Assembly: GCA_019245115.1 (NCBI GenBank)
Contig: JAFARZ010000422.1
Location: 29,571 to 93,570, forward strand
Direction of reading: 5' to 3'
Length of the DNA stretch: 64,000 nucleotides
Origin: Streptosporangiaceae bacterium
GTDB lineage: Bacteria > Actinomycetota > Actinomycetes > Streptosporangiales > Streptosporangiaceae
Part shown: positions 50,519 through 61,516 of the stretch, piece by piece
Layout of the letters: each line of letters starts with the position of its first letter
Position numbering within the stretch: position 1 is the first letter of the stretch
Notes under the pieces: model-generated
Databases searched by the model: none
What the model was told of the DNA's origin: nothing
The model's input: the letters and a program-made list of their open reading frames with translations, nothing else
Translations under genes and position numbers: made by a program

Positions 50519-51550
50519 TTAGGCACCGCTCGGTGCGAGTCCGAGCTGGCCGAGCAGCTCTGCCTGGTCGAAGTACAGATGGAAACTGGTGATCTTTCCC
50601 TCTTCGAATTCGAGGATGCCGATGAAGGGCAGGTCCAGCCTCCGGCCGGTTGGAGCTATCTCGCCACCCGGCGCACGCAGGGCACCGTGGTGGGTCCCGG
50701 TGCCGTGGCACTCCATGACACCGCCCCGATCATCGGCGTGGATGGTCATGGCCTCTATCCGATTGTCCGGGAACGCGTCGTTCCACATGGACCACATCGT
50801 GTCCGCAGCCTCCCGGCCTGCCATTCTCATTCCGCCCGGCGCCTGCATTTCCAGCCGGTGCAGGTCGAACGCCGCCAGCCAGCCGTCACGGTCGCGGGCG
50901 TTCCACAGCTCGACGTTGCGTTCTATCAGGCTCCGGGTGTCACCCTCGCGCACTGAAGAGAACACGAGCGTGTACTCCTCAACCGCGCGGACCTGTGAGT
51001 GCGTCACCGCTGTCTGGCTGGCGCGCAGCCTCGCCACGTCGGATCGGCTGGCGATCAGCGACTCCATGTCGTCCCACGCCGTCACCACGATGCCGCGCCC
51101 GGTGGCCCGGTCGACCATGAGCTGGGCGCTGCACAGGCCGCGCATCTCCATCAGTGCGGGGACGGCTGTGTTGCGGAATTCCTCGATGGCTGCTTCTACC
51201 CCGGCCGAAGGTCCGTCGATCCTGGTCAGCCGCACGCCGGCGCCATGCTGGGGACGGCTGCGCCGGACGAAGACCGGCACCTCGTAGTGCTCGACCGTCA
51301 CGGTGCCGGCGATCATCTCGGTCATCTCCTTACGGGAGACCTGCACGGCCTGCTCGCTGACGGTCATGGCGTCGTGGGTGTCCCAGTACGACGCGATCAC
51401 GCAGACGCCGAGATCGGAGTTGGTGAGGAAAGCCAGGCCCCGGTTACCATGCTGGGCCTCCACATGCGGCCGCACTGTCCCCTCGAGATAGCGCGTCGCG
51501 TCGTCCAGGCGGGCCGGATCCCCGGCAAGCATATTCATCCGTACGTGCAT
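50519..51550 (-). CDS. Fusion of dimeric alpha-beta barrel repeats with a SnoaL-like domain
   Basis: 343 aa. ATG 51550 has an aaaggaga site; the longer reading to 51610 has none. Residues 1-215 look like two ferredoxin-like ABM/DABB repeats (MHVRMNMLAGDPARLDDATRYL ... AFLTNSD, then GVRLTRIDGPSAGVEAAIEEF ... SAQLMVDRATGRG). The last 125 residues are an NTF2/SnoaL-type domain (NVELWNARDRDGWLAAFD, MWNDAFPDN, GILEFEEGKITSFHLYFD). Such folds bind small hydrophobic ligands. The gene stands alone, and the function is unknown. Confidence 0.75.
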   Translation of the reverse strand: MHVRMNMLAGDPARLDDATRYLEGTVRPHVEAQHGNRGLAFLTNSDLGVCVIASYWDTHDAMTVSEQAVQVSRKEMTEMIAGTVTVEHYEVPVFVRRSRPQHGAGVRLTRIDGPSAGVEAAIEEFRNTAVPALMEMRGLCSAQLMVDRATGRGIVVTAWDDMESLIASRSDVARLRASQTAVTHSQVRAVEEYTLVFSSVREGDTRSLIERNVELWNARDRDGWLAAFDLHRLEMQAPGGMRMAGREAADTMWSMWNDAFPDNRIEAMTIHADDRGGVMECHGTGTHHGALRAPGGEIAPTGRRLDLPFIGILEFEEGKITSFHLYFDQAELLGQLGLAPSGA

Positions 51551-52373
51551 GATGTTCTCCTTTCCGCATTGCTCAGCGGTCAGGTATTCGCGCCCGCCGA
51601 CGAAATCCACGGCACCATTCGCGCATCGCCAGCTATCGGACCGCGCTGGCGGAATCGATGCACAGTCCGCAGCGCGGAACAGTTGAGCGTGCTACCCGGC
51701 CGGCCGGAACGGCAATTCGCCGTCACTGCCGCTGGCGTCAGGCCGCGTCACCCTGTGACACGGCTGGTCACCGCCTGTTCACTCCCCCTCCGCCTCGGGC
51801 CGTGGCGTGCGCCCAGTAGGACGAGTCAAGCACCATCGGGCCCCCCGAACAAGATCATCTTCTATAGATTGCGTATATACGTAAGCGAAGCGGCATGACG
51901 GTTGGCGCATTAGAGTCACTTTCAACAACCAGCTCTGCGGAAGGCTCCCCGGGAAAGCCGCCTCTGGTTGCGGGCAGGCACCCTGAGTGCCGGATTCGTA
52001 CCGCTTTCGTGCGGCGGTTCCATCGGAAGAAAAAGGCCCTGCGGAAGAAAGGGCGCCGGAAACCGGCGCCCTTTCTTCCGCAGGGCTCCAAATTTCCACA
52101 AGGACCAGGATGGCGCGCGCGGCAAACCAGGAGATTCCGGACACAACGGACATCGTGGCGGAGGCAGGCGGGACACGAGCGACGCCGCACGAGTGCCTGA
52201 GTGCGCAAATGGTGAAATGTCGGGCAGGGTGGCGGGGCTGAAGGGCGGCAGGCGGGCGGGACACGGAGCGACGCCGCGCGATGGTCTGTAGTTAACAACA
52301 ATGTACAAATCATGTCGTCGCGCGGACACTGGCGTACAAGTCCCCTGCTTGCCCGCTAGCCACGGGAGCGCCG
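51551..52373. other. 0.8-kb divergent intergenic region without a recognised gene
   Basis: Lies between the DABB/SnoaL gene (minus) and the NCS1 permease gene (plus). It contains an AT-rich patch near 51855-51890, copy C of the palindromic element, and an AT-rich stretch near 52290-52310 upstream of the permease. Open frames in the middle are antisense readings of the palindrome and show no protein character. Confidence 0.6.
52020..52105. repeat. Nested palindromic element, copy C
   Basis: The most symmetric copy: a perfect 24-bp stem (52036-52059 with 52063-52086) around the loop aaa, including the inner ggcgccgg/ccggcgcc hairpin and gcggaagaaa/tttcttccgc arms. The outer cggaagaaaaagg and ccaaatttcc flanks match copy B. 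It lies between divergent genes, so here it is not positioned as a terminator. Confidence 0.85.
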
Positions 52374-53933
<1,560 letters not shown>

Positions 53934-54023
53934 GGGGCCTCTCGTTCTTGCGGGGTGGCTGTTACGAACCCAACCCGGCGCGGTGCAAGATGGGTGTCTA
54001 CGCGAAACAGAAGGGAACCCGCC

Positions 54024-54866
54024 ATGCCGGAGATTGTCCGCGCCGGGCTCGTCCAGCAACGCTGGACCGGCGACAAGGATTCGATGATCGCGGCCGCGGT
54101 GCAGCACATACAGACCGCGGCGGACCAGGGCACACAGGTCGTCTGCCTGCAGGAACTGTTTTACGGGCCGTACTTCTGCCAGGTGCAGGACGCGGATTAC
54201 TACTCCTACACCGAACCCATCCCCGACGGTCCGACCACGGAACTGCTCAAGGAAACAGCACGCCGGCACCGCATCGTGATCGTCGCTCCGATGTATGAGG
54301 AGGAGCACCCCGGCGTCTACTACAACACCGCCGCGGTGATCGACGCCGATGGCAGTTACCTGGGTAAATACCGCAAGACACACCTGCCGCAGGTGAAGGG
54401 GTTCTGGGAGAAGTTCTACTTCCGGCCCGGCAACACCGGCTATCCGGTGTTCGACACCGCCGTCGGCCGGATCGGCGTCTACATCTGCTACGACCGGCAC
54501 TTCCCCGAGGGCTGGCGGGCGCTCGGCCTGGCCGGCGCCCGGATCGTGTTCAACCCCAGCGCCACCAGCCGCGGGCTCTCCCAGTACCTGTGGCGGCTCG
54601 AGCAGCCCGCCGCGGCGGTGGCCAATGAGTACTTTGTCGGCGCGATCAACCGGGTCGGCGTCGAGCCGCTGGGCGACAACGATTTCTACGGCCAGACGTA
54701 CTTCGTCGACCCGCGAGGCCAGCTCGTCGGCGACGCCGCCGCCGACGACAAGGACGAGGTGGTCGTCCGCGACCTCGACATGGACACGCTGACCGAGGTC
54801 AGGGACCTGTGGCAGTTCTACCGCGACCGCCGGCCCGACGCGTACGGTCCACTGGTGCAGCCATGA
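54024..54866 (+). CDS. Beta-ureidopropionase / N-carbamoyl amino acid amidohydrolase
   Basis: 280-aa nitrilase-superfamily enzyme hydrolysing N-carbamoyl-beta-alanine to beta-alanine, CO2 and ammonia. The Glu-Lys-Cys triad is visible: LQELFYG near residue 43, KYRKTHLP near 117 and YICYDRHFPEGWR near 154. ATG 54024 is supported by aaggga at good spacing; the in-frame ATG at 53955 lies too close to the permease end and adds an unrelated stretch. The stop overlaps the dihydropyrimidinase start (ATGA). Confidence 0.9.
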   Translation: MPEIVRAGLVQQRWTGDKDSMIAAAVQHIQTAADQGTQVVCLQELFYGPYFCQVQDADYYSYTEPIPDGPTTELLKETARRHRIVIVAPMYEEEHPGVYYNTAAVIDADGSYLGKYRKTHLPQVKGFWEKFYFRPGNTGYPVFDTAVGRIGVYICYDRHFPEGWRALGLAGARIVFNPSATSRGLSQYLWRLEQPAAAVANEYFVGAINRVGVEPLGDNDFYGQTYFVDPRGQLVGDAAADDKDEVVVRDLDMDTLTEVRDLWQFYRDRRPDAYGPLVQP

Positions 54867-56263
54867 CAAGGACCTTTATCACGAACGGCGTCGTTGTCAC
54901 CTCATCCGGAACGCTCGACGCCGACGTGCTTGTCGATGGCGAAAAGATCGCCGCCGTCCTGGCCCGCGAGCCGGACACGACGACGAGCACGACCGCGGAC
55001 CGCGTCATCGACGCGACCGGCAAATATGTGCTGCCGGGCGGCATCGACGTGCACACGCACATGGAGATGCCGTTCGGCGGGACGTTCTCGGCTGACACGT
55101 TCGAGACCGGGACCAAGGCCGCCGCCTGGGGCGGCACCACCACGATCGTCGACTTCGCCGTCCAGGCCAAGGGCACGAGCCTGCTTTCCACCCTGGACAA
55201 GTGGCACGCCAAGGCCGACGGCAACTGCTCGGTCGACTATGGCTTCCACATGATCGTCTCCGACGTCAATGACCAGACGCTCAAGGAGATGGACGCCTGC
55301 GTCGACGCCGGGGTGAACAGCTTCAAGATGTTCATGGCCTATCCGGGCGTGTTCTACGCGACCGACGGCGAGATCCTGCTGGCGATGCAGCAGGCCACCG
55401 CCTCCGGCGCGACGGTCATGATGCACGCGGAGAACGGCATCGCCATCGACCAGCTCGTCGCGCAGGCGATCGCGGCCGGCCGCACCGATCCGGTGCACCA
55501 CGGCCTGACCCGGCCGCCCGAGCTGGAAGGCGAGGCCACCAGCCGGGCCATCACCCTGGCCAAGGTGGCGAACTGCCCCCTGTACATCGTGCATCTGTCC
55601 GCCAGCCATGCCCTGGCCGCGGTCGCCGCGGCCCGCGACGCCGGGCAGAACGTGTTCGCGGAGACCTGCCCGCAATACCTGTACCTGTCCATCGACGACC
55701 TGGCCCGGCCGGACTTCGAGGGGTCGAAGTTCGTCTGCTCACCGCCGCTGCGCCCGGCCGGGCACCAGGCGTCCCTGTGGGCCGGCCTGCGGACCAATGA
55801 CCTGTCCGTCGTGTCCACCGACCACTGCCCGTTCTGCTTCAAGGATCAGAAAGAGCTGGGCCGGGGAGACTTTTCCAAGATCCCGAACGGCATGCCAGGC
55901 GTCGAGCACCGGATGGACCTTCTCCACCAGGGCGTCGTCGCGGGGCAGCTCACGCTGCCGCGATGGGTGGAGGTGGCGTCGACCACGCCGGCCCGGATGT
56001 TCGGCCTGTACCCGCGCAAGGGCGTGATCGCGGCCGGCGCCGACGCGGACATCGTGATCTACGATCCCGCCGCGCGGCAGACGCTGTCGGTGGCGACGCA
56101 CCACATGAACGTGGACTACTCCGCGTACGAGGGTATGGAGATCACCGGCAAGGTGGTCACCACCCTGGTCCGCGGTCGTCCGGTCATCGACGACGGGTCC
56201 TATGTGGGCGCCCCTGGCCACGGTAGTTTCCTGCACCGTGGCCTCAACCAGTACCTGGTCTAG
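54863..56263 (+). CDS. hydA: Dihydropyrimidinase / D-hydantoinase
   Basis: 466-aa metal-dependent cyclic amidohydrolase opening dihydrouracil or 5-substituted hydantoins. Metal ligands: HTHMEM near residue 64, the likely carboxylated lysine in SFKMFMAYPG near 153, MMHAENG, YIVHLSAS and the Asp of STDHCPF. The C-terminal beta-sandwich (GADADIVIYDPAAR) is complete. Its coupling to the ureidopropionase gene fits consecutive pathway steps. Confidence 0.93.
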   Translation: MTRTFITNGVVVTSSGTLDADVLVDGEKIAAVLAREPDTTTSTTADRVIDATGKYVLPGGIDVHTHMEMPFGGTFSADTFETGTKAAAWGGTTTIVDFAVQAKGTSLLSTLDKWHAKADGNCSVDYGFHMIVSDVNDQTLKEMDACVDAGVNSFKMFMAYPGVFYATDGEILLAMQQATASGATVMMHAENGIAIDQLVAQAIAAGRTDPVHHGLTRPPELEGEATSRAITLAKVANCPLYIVHLSASHALAAVAAARDAGQNVFAETCPQYLYLSIDDLARPDFEGSKFVCSPPLRPAGHQASLWAGLRTNDLSVVSTDHCPFCFKDQKELGRGDFSKIPNGMPGVEHRMDLLHQGVVAGQLTLPRWVEVASTTPARMFGLYPRKGVIAAGADADIVIYDPAARQTLSVATHHMNVDYSAYEGMEITGKVVTTLVRGRPVIDDGSYVGAPGHGSFLHRGLNQYLV

Positions 56264-56277
56264 CGAAGGGACCGAGC

Positions 56278-57291
56278 ATGGAGTTCGGGGTCGTCCTGCA
56301 GACGAATCCGCCGGCCGACGGGGTGGTCTCGATGATGCGGCGGGCCGAGGAAGCCGGGTTCAGCTACGGCTGGACCTGGGACTCGCACGTGCTGTGGCAG
56401 GAACCGTTCGTGATCTACTCGCGGATCCTGGCGGCCACCAGTCGCCTGACCGTCGGCCCGATGGTGACCAACCCGGGGACCCGGGACTGGTCGGTGCTGG
56501 CTTCGCTGTTCGCGACGCTGAACGACATGTACGGCAACCGGACGGTGTGCGGCATCGGCCGCGGTGACTCGGCGCGGCGGGTGATCGGGCAGCAGCCGAT
56601 GACGCTGGCCACGCTGTCGGCCGCGATGAAGGTGATCAAGGACCTGGCCGAGGGGCGCGAGGCCGACCTGCACGGGCAGCCGATCCGCATCCCGTGGGTG
56701 CGGGACGGCCGCCTGGAGATCTGGATGGCGGCCTACGGACCGAAGGCGCTGAAGCTGACCGGCGAACAGGCCGACGGGTTCATCCTGCAGACCGCGGACC
56801 CGGACATCGCGCGGTGGACGATCGGCTCGGTCCGGGCCGCCGCGGTGGCGGCGGGCCGGGACCCGTCGGCGATCACGATGTGCGTCGCCGCCCCGGCCTA
56901 TGTGGGCTCCGACCTTCCGCATCAGCGGGATCAGCTGCGGTGGTTCGGCGGCATGGTGGGCAACCACGTCGCTGACCTGGTGGCACGGTACGGCACCGAC
57001 GGGCCGGTGCCGCGAGAGCTGACCGACTACATCGCCGGACGCGACGGCTACGACTATGCCCACCACGGCAGGGCGGACAACCCGTCCGTCGACTTCGTGC
57101 CGGACGAGATCATGGACCGGTTCTGCCTGCTGGGCCCGGCGTCCGCGCACGTGGACCGGCTACAGGAGCTGGCCGAGCTCGGGGTGGACCAGTTCGCCGT
57201 CTACCTGATGCACGACGAGGACGAAAAGACCCTCGCCGCCTACCGCGACACGGTCATCCCCGGCCTGTCCTGGGAGGTGTCCCCCAGCTGA
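56278..57291 (+). CDS. LLM-class flavin/F420-dependent oxidoreductase
   Basis: 337-aa luciferase-like TIM-barrel protein (MEFGVVLQTNPP, RAEEAGFSYGWTWDSHVLW, GPMVTNPGTRDWSVLASLFATLNDM, GIGRGDSARRVIG, MAAYGPKALKLTGEQADGFI). The WTWDSH-type N-terminus and length point to the F420-using branch. It follows the dihydropyrimidinase gene by 14 bp in the same operon. No classical dihydropyrimidine dehydrogenase is present, so a role in the reductive step is worth testing but unproven. Confidence 0.85.
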   Translation: MEFGVVLQTNPPADGVVSMMRRAEEAGFSYGWTWDSHVLWQEPFVIYSRILAATSRLTVGPMVTNPGTRDWSVLASLFATLNDMYGNRTVCGIGRGDSARRVIGQQPMTLATLSAAMKVIKDLAEGREADLHGQPIRIPWVRDGRLEIWMAAYGPKALKLTGEQADGFILQTADPDIARWTIGSVRAAAVAAGRDPSAITMCVAAPAYVGSDLPHQRDQLRWFGGMVGNHVADLVARYGTDGPVPRELTDYIAGRDGYDYAHHGRADNPSVDFVPDEIMDRFCLLGPASAHVDRLQELAELGVDQFAVYLMHDEDEKTLAAYRDTVIPGLSWEVSPS

Positions 57292-57318
57292 TCCGCCTTC
57301 GTGACTACGCTGAACGGC

Positions 57319-58410
57319 ATGAAGCACCTGAAGCTCCGCACGGTTACCGTCGAAGGGTTCACCTCAATCAGGAACGCCTCGGTCGAGCTGGGCGATCTCA
57401 ACGTGCTTATAGGCGCGAATGGCGCGGGCAAGAGCAACCTCATTAGAGCGCTTGAAATGCTCGGTCGGATCATGGATGGCGAGCTGGGCCTGTTCACCGG
57501 GCTTGCCGGAGGCGCGAAAGCGCTGCGGAGCGCCAATGTCCCGCCTTCCGCCTCCATCCGCCTAAGGCTTGATTTCGATGGCGGAGGCTATTCAGCCAAC
57601 CTAATTTCAGCGGCTGGAGACGCACTCATCTTCTATGAAGAGGCCGTCTGGTCCGGTGATCATCAGCCGCACACGATGCCAACGCGCGGCCATGGTGAAA
57701 CCATGATCACCAGCCGAGGAGCACCATGGTCGGCATATGCGGAGCCAATCATTGATGCGATACGAGGGTGTAGGGTCTTTCATTTTAATGACACCAGCCG
57801 CACCTCTCCCGTCAAGCAGTATGGATACTCGTCCGATAGCAAGGCGTTGCAGCCGGACGCTGGGAACATTGCGGCGGTACTGCGCAGGCTGATGACGACC
57901 GCCCCAGCAGCTTACCAACGGATCGTCGGCGCGATCCAGCTCGTGGCACCATTCTTCCGAGACTTCGTCCTAGAGCCCGAACTCCCCTCAGATCGTTTGC
58001 GGCTGAGGTGGCGGCAGACTGATTCGGACACGATCTTTCCTCCTGATGCATTCTCTGACGGGACGCTCAGGTTTATCTGCCTTGCCACGTTGCTCACCCA
58101 GCCCGAGCTACCCGGGCTAGTCATCCTTGATGAACCGGAGCTTGGTCTGCATCCCTTCGCGATCGTCCAGCTCGCGGACATGCTCCGGGCTGCGAGCCGA
58201 GAAAGCCAGGTGCTGATAGCCACCCAGTCGGTCACGCTCATGAACCAGTTCGAGCTTGACGACCTCATCGTCGTCGAGCGCCGGGACGGCGGGTCGGTTT
58301 TCGAACGACCCGACCCCGACCGCCTCCTGGAGTGGCTGGCTGACTACTCGCTTGGTGATCTGTGGGAGAAGAACCTATTGGGCGGACGACCGCGACCCGA
58401 GCGCGACTGA
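57319..58410 (+). CDS. AAA ATPase of the RecF/SMC-like (AAA_21) type
   Basis: 363-aa ATPase. Walker A GANGAGKSN near residue 31, the signature-like FSDGTLRFICLATLL and Walker B LVILDEPELGLHP near 268 are in place; no coiled-coil insertion or nuclease domain is seen. ATG 57319 starts at KLRTVTVEGF; GTG 57301 is an alternative. Base composition and codon use are visibly less GC-rich than in the neighbours. It is followed after 3 bp by a broken DUF4276 gene, the usual partner in two-gene defence-like modules. Confidence 0.82.
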   Translation: MKHLKLRTVTVEGFTSIRNASVELGDLNVLIGANGAGKSNLIRALEMLGRIMDGELGLFTGLAGGAKALRSANVPPSASIRLRLDFDGGGYSANLISAAGDALIFYEEAVWSGDHQPHTMPTRGHGETMITSRGAPWSAYAEPIIDAIRGCRVFHFNDTSRTSPVKQYGYSSDSKALQPDAGNIAAVLRRLMTTAPAAYQRIVGAIQLVAPFFRDFVLEPELPSDRLRLRWRQTDSDTIFPPDAFSDGTLRFICLATLLTQPELPGLVILDEPELGLHPFAIVQLADMLRAASRESQVLIATQSVTLMNQFELDDLIVVERRDGGSVFERPDPDRLLEWLADYSLGDLWEKNLLGGRPRPERD

Positions 58411-58413
58411 GCT

Positions 58414-58975
58414 ATGCGGAAACTGCACATCCTCGTCGAAGGGCAGACGGAGGAGGTGATCGTCAGGAATGTGATCAGCCCTTATCTGTCGCATGACAAC
58501 CTGTTCGTCGATGTGTCCATCTACAAGACCAAACGTCCGGCGGTCGGCCCGGCGTACCGAGGCGGAATCTCTCACTGGCCGAAACTCCTGCGCGAGATAC
58601 AACTGCTACTTCATGACAGCTCTAGCACGCTGCTTACTACGCTTTTCGACTATTACGCATTCCCGGCCGACGCCCCGGGAATGGACAGACGGCCGCATGG
58701 ATCGTCATATGACCGGGTGTCACATGTCGAGCGCGCCATAGCGGAGGCAGTCGCGTCCGACCGATTCGATCGTCCAGCAGGAGAAGAGCCCTGAGCTGAT
58801 CAACGAGGGTGCTGCGACCGCTCCGTCGAAGCGCATTCTCGGTGCTTATCCGCGATATGCCAAAACCAGCGATGGCCCGATCGTCGTCGCTGACGCGGGG
58901 ATGGATACCGTCAGGCGATGCTGTCCGCACGCAGATCAATGGCTCACCGAGATCGAAAACAGACTGCGGACGTAA
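58414..58975 (+). pseudogene. DUF4276 gene with internal deletion and frameshift
   Basis: The first frame (58414-58794) begins LHILVEGQTEE, the TOPRIM-like opening of DUF4276, and runs to VERAIAEAVASD before a premature TGA. A second frame, shifted by one base, resumes with SPELINEG, TAPSKRILGAYPRYAKTSDGP and HADQWLTEIENRLRT, the family C-terminus, ending at 58975. About 40-50 residues expected between the two parts are missing. The tail overlaps the convergent membrane protein gene by 32 bp. Confidence 0.78.
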
Positions 58976-61364
58976 CTAACAGCGCTTGCTGGCGTTCGAG
59001 GTAGCTGAGAGCGACCCAGCCAACCGGGACGGGGAGCCAGAACGTGAGCAGGCGGAACAGCAGGACCGAGCTGGCCGCGCCCGCGGGGGGAACACCGGCC
59101 GCGGTCAGGCCGGCGGTCATGGCCAGTTCCACCGCACCCAGGCCGCCCGGCGTCGGCATGATCGAGCCGAAGGCGCTACCGGTCAGGTACACGACGGCGA
59201 TGCTGGCGATCGGCACCGATCGGCGGAATGCGGCCACGCAGGCCGCCAGGCACAGGATGTAGGCCGCGCTCAGCAGGAGCGCGCCGCCGATGCCCTTGGC
59301 CAGCTTGCGCGGCTGCTGCGCGACCTCGAGCAGCCGGGGCAGCACCTGGCCGAGCATCGGCGCGGCCCGGGCACGGATCAGCCGACGGCTGGCCGGGATC
59401 GCGAGGACTACGAGCCCCACGACGCCGAGCCCGGCCAGCACGAAGTAGGACCACGAGGGTGGCGGCTTGAGCGGGGCCCCGCGCCCGGTTCCGGTGATCG
59501 CGACGAATATCACCAGCAGCAGCACGTGCAGGACGAACGCCACGGCCTGCCACACGCCCACGCTGGCCGCCGCGACCGCCGCCGGTATCTTCCTGCGCTG
59601 AAGGTAGCGGATGTTGAGCGCGGCGCCGCCGACCGCGGCGGGTGTGACCAGCCGCACGAACGACCCGGCGATCTGAGCCAGTGCCGTGCGAACGAAGCTC
59701 AGGCGCTCGGCTACGAATCCCTGGAGCGACAGCGTGGCGCCGAGGAACGTTACGCCCTCCAGCAGGAGGGCCACCACCCCCCACCGCCAGTCCGCCCGGT
59801 GGAGCACGCTGGCCAGGCTGGCGCGGCCCAGCTCGACGGCCAGCAGGTAGGCGGCCACCAGCGTGGCCACCAGGGTCAGCAGGGTGCGGAACCGGATGCG
59901 TTCGAGCTGGATCGGCGTGACCTCTCCGCCGGGAACCGCGGCCAGCAGCCGCTTACGCAGCTCGGGCAGCACGTCCCGGCGCCGGCGCAGCGCCGCCCGG
60001 GTGGACCTGGCCAGCGCGACCGGCTGGAGCAACGGCACCACGGCCAGGAGTTCGGTCGCGGTCACCTTCTCCAGCGCGATGCTGGCGGCCCGGTCAGTGC
60101 CCACGGTCAGCCCGAGTTCCGCGATGAGCTGCGCGGTGTCCAGCCGCACCTGGAGATCGCTGGCGGCGACGTCGCCGTCGCCGGGATCGAGCAGCACGAC
60201 CTGGCCCTGGTCGGTGAGCAGGATGCGGTCGGCGGTGAGCGCCCGGTGCGTGACCCGATGCGCGTGCAGGGTGCACACGGCATCCCAGATGTTCCGGAGT
60301 TCGTCGTCGGTGCAGCCTGGGTTCTTTGCCGCCAGCGTGGTCCCGTCATGATGGTCGTAGGCGAGCACCGTGGCCTCCGGGCCCACCCGGAGCACCGCCC
60401 GCAGCCGCGGAGTGGGCGCGCCAGCGTCCTCGGCGGCGTAGGCGAGCAGGGCCTGGCGTTCGACCGCGCGGTCCACCGACAGCGGGGCCTGCCTTGACAC
60501 CTGATTGCGCACCCGGACGGCGCGGTACAGCCGGTAGATCGCTCCGGCCGCCTGCTGATCCCGGTCATAGACCGCGACGTCCAGGCGGTGTCCGTCCCGC
60601 GTGGCCACGTCGTAGTGACGTGAGCCAGCCGACCGTCCGACCGGAACCCGCCGGATCGCGGCGATCTCGCGACCGGGCCGGGTCAGCGCCGCGGCGATCT
60701 CGCCGGCGCTGGGCCGCTGGGACGTCGAGCCGGCGAAGTATCGCACCGCCAGCCCGATGGCCCGGCCGGCGATCAGCGTGATGAGCAGCGACAGCACGGT
60801 GGTGTCCGAGGTCCCGACGTGCACGATCGCGTAGACGGCGACGGCGACCCACAGCCAGTTCCGCCAGGCGGGATGACCGGACAGGCCGATGATCGTCGCG
60901 TACGCCACCACGCCGGCCAGGTACGGGTCGAAGGCCATGGGATGACGGGTGCCGGGATTGGCCATGATGATCGCGTCATACAGCCGGGCGGCGAACGCGC
61001 GGCTCAGCACGGCATCGGCGACCGCCACCACCGCCGTGGCGACCAGCCCGGTCGCCACCGCCTCGGCGAGCCGCCGCGACTGGCGGCGGAACAGCTCACG
61101 TCCGGCCAGCGCGACCGGGAGGATAAGCAGCCCGAACAGGGCCAGCCGAGGTGCCACCACGAACACCGCATGGGGCAGCCGCCGGCTGGCGCCCACGATG
61201 TCTTTCTCCATGCCGGTGGTCGTAGCGCTCGCCGCGACCCCGAGCAGCGCCAGGGCCACGATCTCGATGCAGGAGACGAGGCAGCGCAGCAGATCGAAAG
61301 GCTTGCGGATCCGCCGTTCAAGATGATCCTCTACCAGGATCGATAGTCGCTGCTGGGTCGTCAC
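58944..61364 (-). CDS. Large flippase-like (UPF0104/LPG synthase TM) protein with kinase-like middle domain
   Basis: 806 aa. Residues 20-215 contain six or seven transmembrane helices. Residues about 235-480 resemble a protein-kinase/RIO-like fold (VAVYDRDQ, VLAYDHHDGTTL, LHAHRVTHRALTADRILLTDQGQVVLLDPGDGD), with HRAL and DPGD in place of HRDL and DFGD. Residues 500-800 form the lysylphosphatidylglycerol-synthase-type membrane domain (TPAAVGGAALNIRYLQR, GSIMPTPGGLGAVE). It probably moves a lipid across the membrane under control of a degenerate kinase domain. No catalytic lysyl-transfer domain is present. Confidence 0.82.
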   Translation of the reverse strand: MTTQQRLSILVEDHLERRIRKPFDLLRCLVSCIEIVALALLGVAASATTTGMEKDIVGASRRLPHAVFVVAPRLALFGLLILPVALAGRELFRRQSRRLAEAVATGLVATAVVAVADAVLSRAFAARLYDAIIMANPGTRHPMAFDPYLAGVVAYATIIGLSGHPAWRNWLWVAVAVYAIVHVGTSDTTVLSLLITLIAGRAIGLAVRYFAGSTSQRPSAGEIAAALTRPGREIAAIRRVPVGRSAGSRHYDVATRDGHRLDVAVYDRDQQAAGAIYRLYRAVRVRNQVSRQAPLSVDRAVERQALLAYAAEDAGAPTPRLRAVLRVGPEATVLAYDHHDGTTLAAKNPGCTDDELRNIWDAVCTLHAHRVTHRALTADRILLTDQGQVVLLDPGDGDVAASDLQVRLDTAQLIAELGLTVGTDRAASIALEKVTATELLAVVPLLQPVALARSTRAALRRRRDVLPELRKRLLAAVPGGEVTPIQLERIRFRTLLTLVATLVAAYLLAVELGRASLASVLHRADWRWGVVALLLEGVTFLGATLSLQGFVAERLSFVRTALAQIAGSFVRLVTPAAVGGAALNIRYLQRRKIPAAVAAASVGVWQAVAFVLHVLLLVIFVAITGTGRGAPLKPPPSWSYFVLAGLGVVGLVVLAIPASRRLIRARAAPMLGQVLPRLLEVAQQPRKLAKGIGGALLLSAAYILCLAACVAAFRRSVPIASIAVVYLTGSAFGSIMPTPGGLGAVELAMTAGLTAAGVPPAGAASSVLLFRLLTFWLPVPVGWVALSYLERQQALLVTSAVCFRSR

Positions 61365-61445
61365 CGCACGATCGTTTCATCAGTCCGCCCCGCCAGCATA
61401 GCCGCACCGCCGTCCGCGCTGGTCGTGCGCGGGGCCGGCTCGTCG

Positions 61446-61468
61446 GACCACCGATCGTTCGTTATAAT
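61446..61468 (+). promoter_or_regulatory. Shared operator-like motif overlapping a TATAAT box
   Basis: gaccaccgatcgttcgtta is closely related to the sites at 27623 and 37004. It runs directly into TATAAT (61463-61468), a perfect -10 hexamer about 48 bp before the flavin reductase start. A bound regulator would block RNA polymerase. Confidence 0.55.
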
Positions 61469-61516
61469 CTACTAAATAGGTCGTAATACTTGACTATAGC
61501 TTCCCCAGGCCACAAC

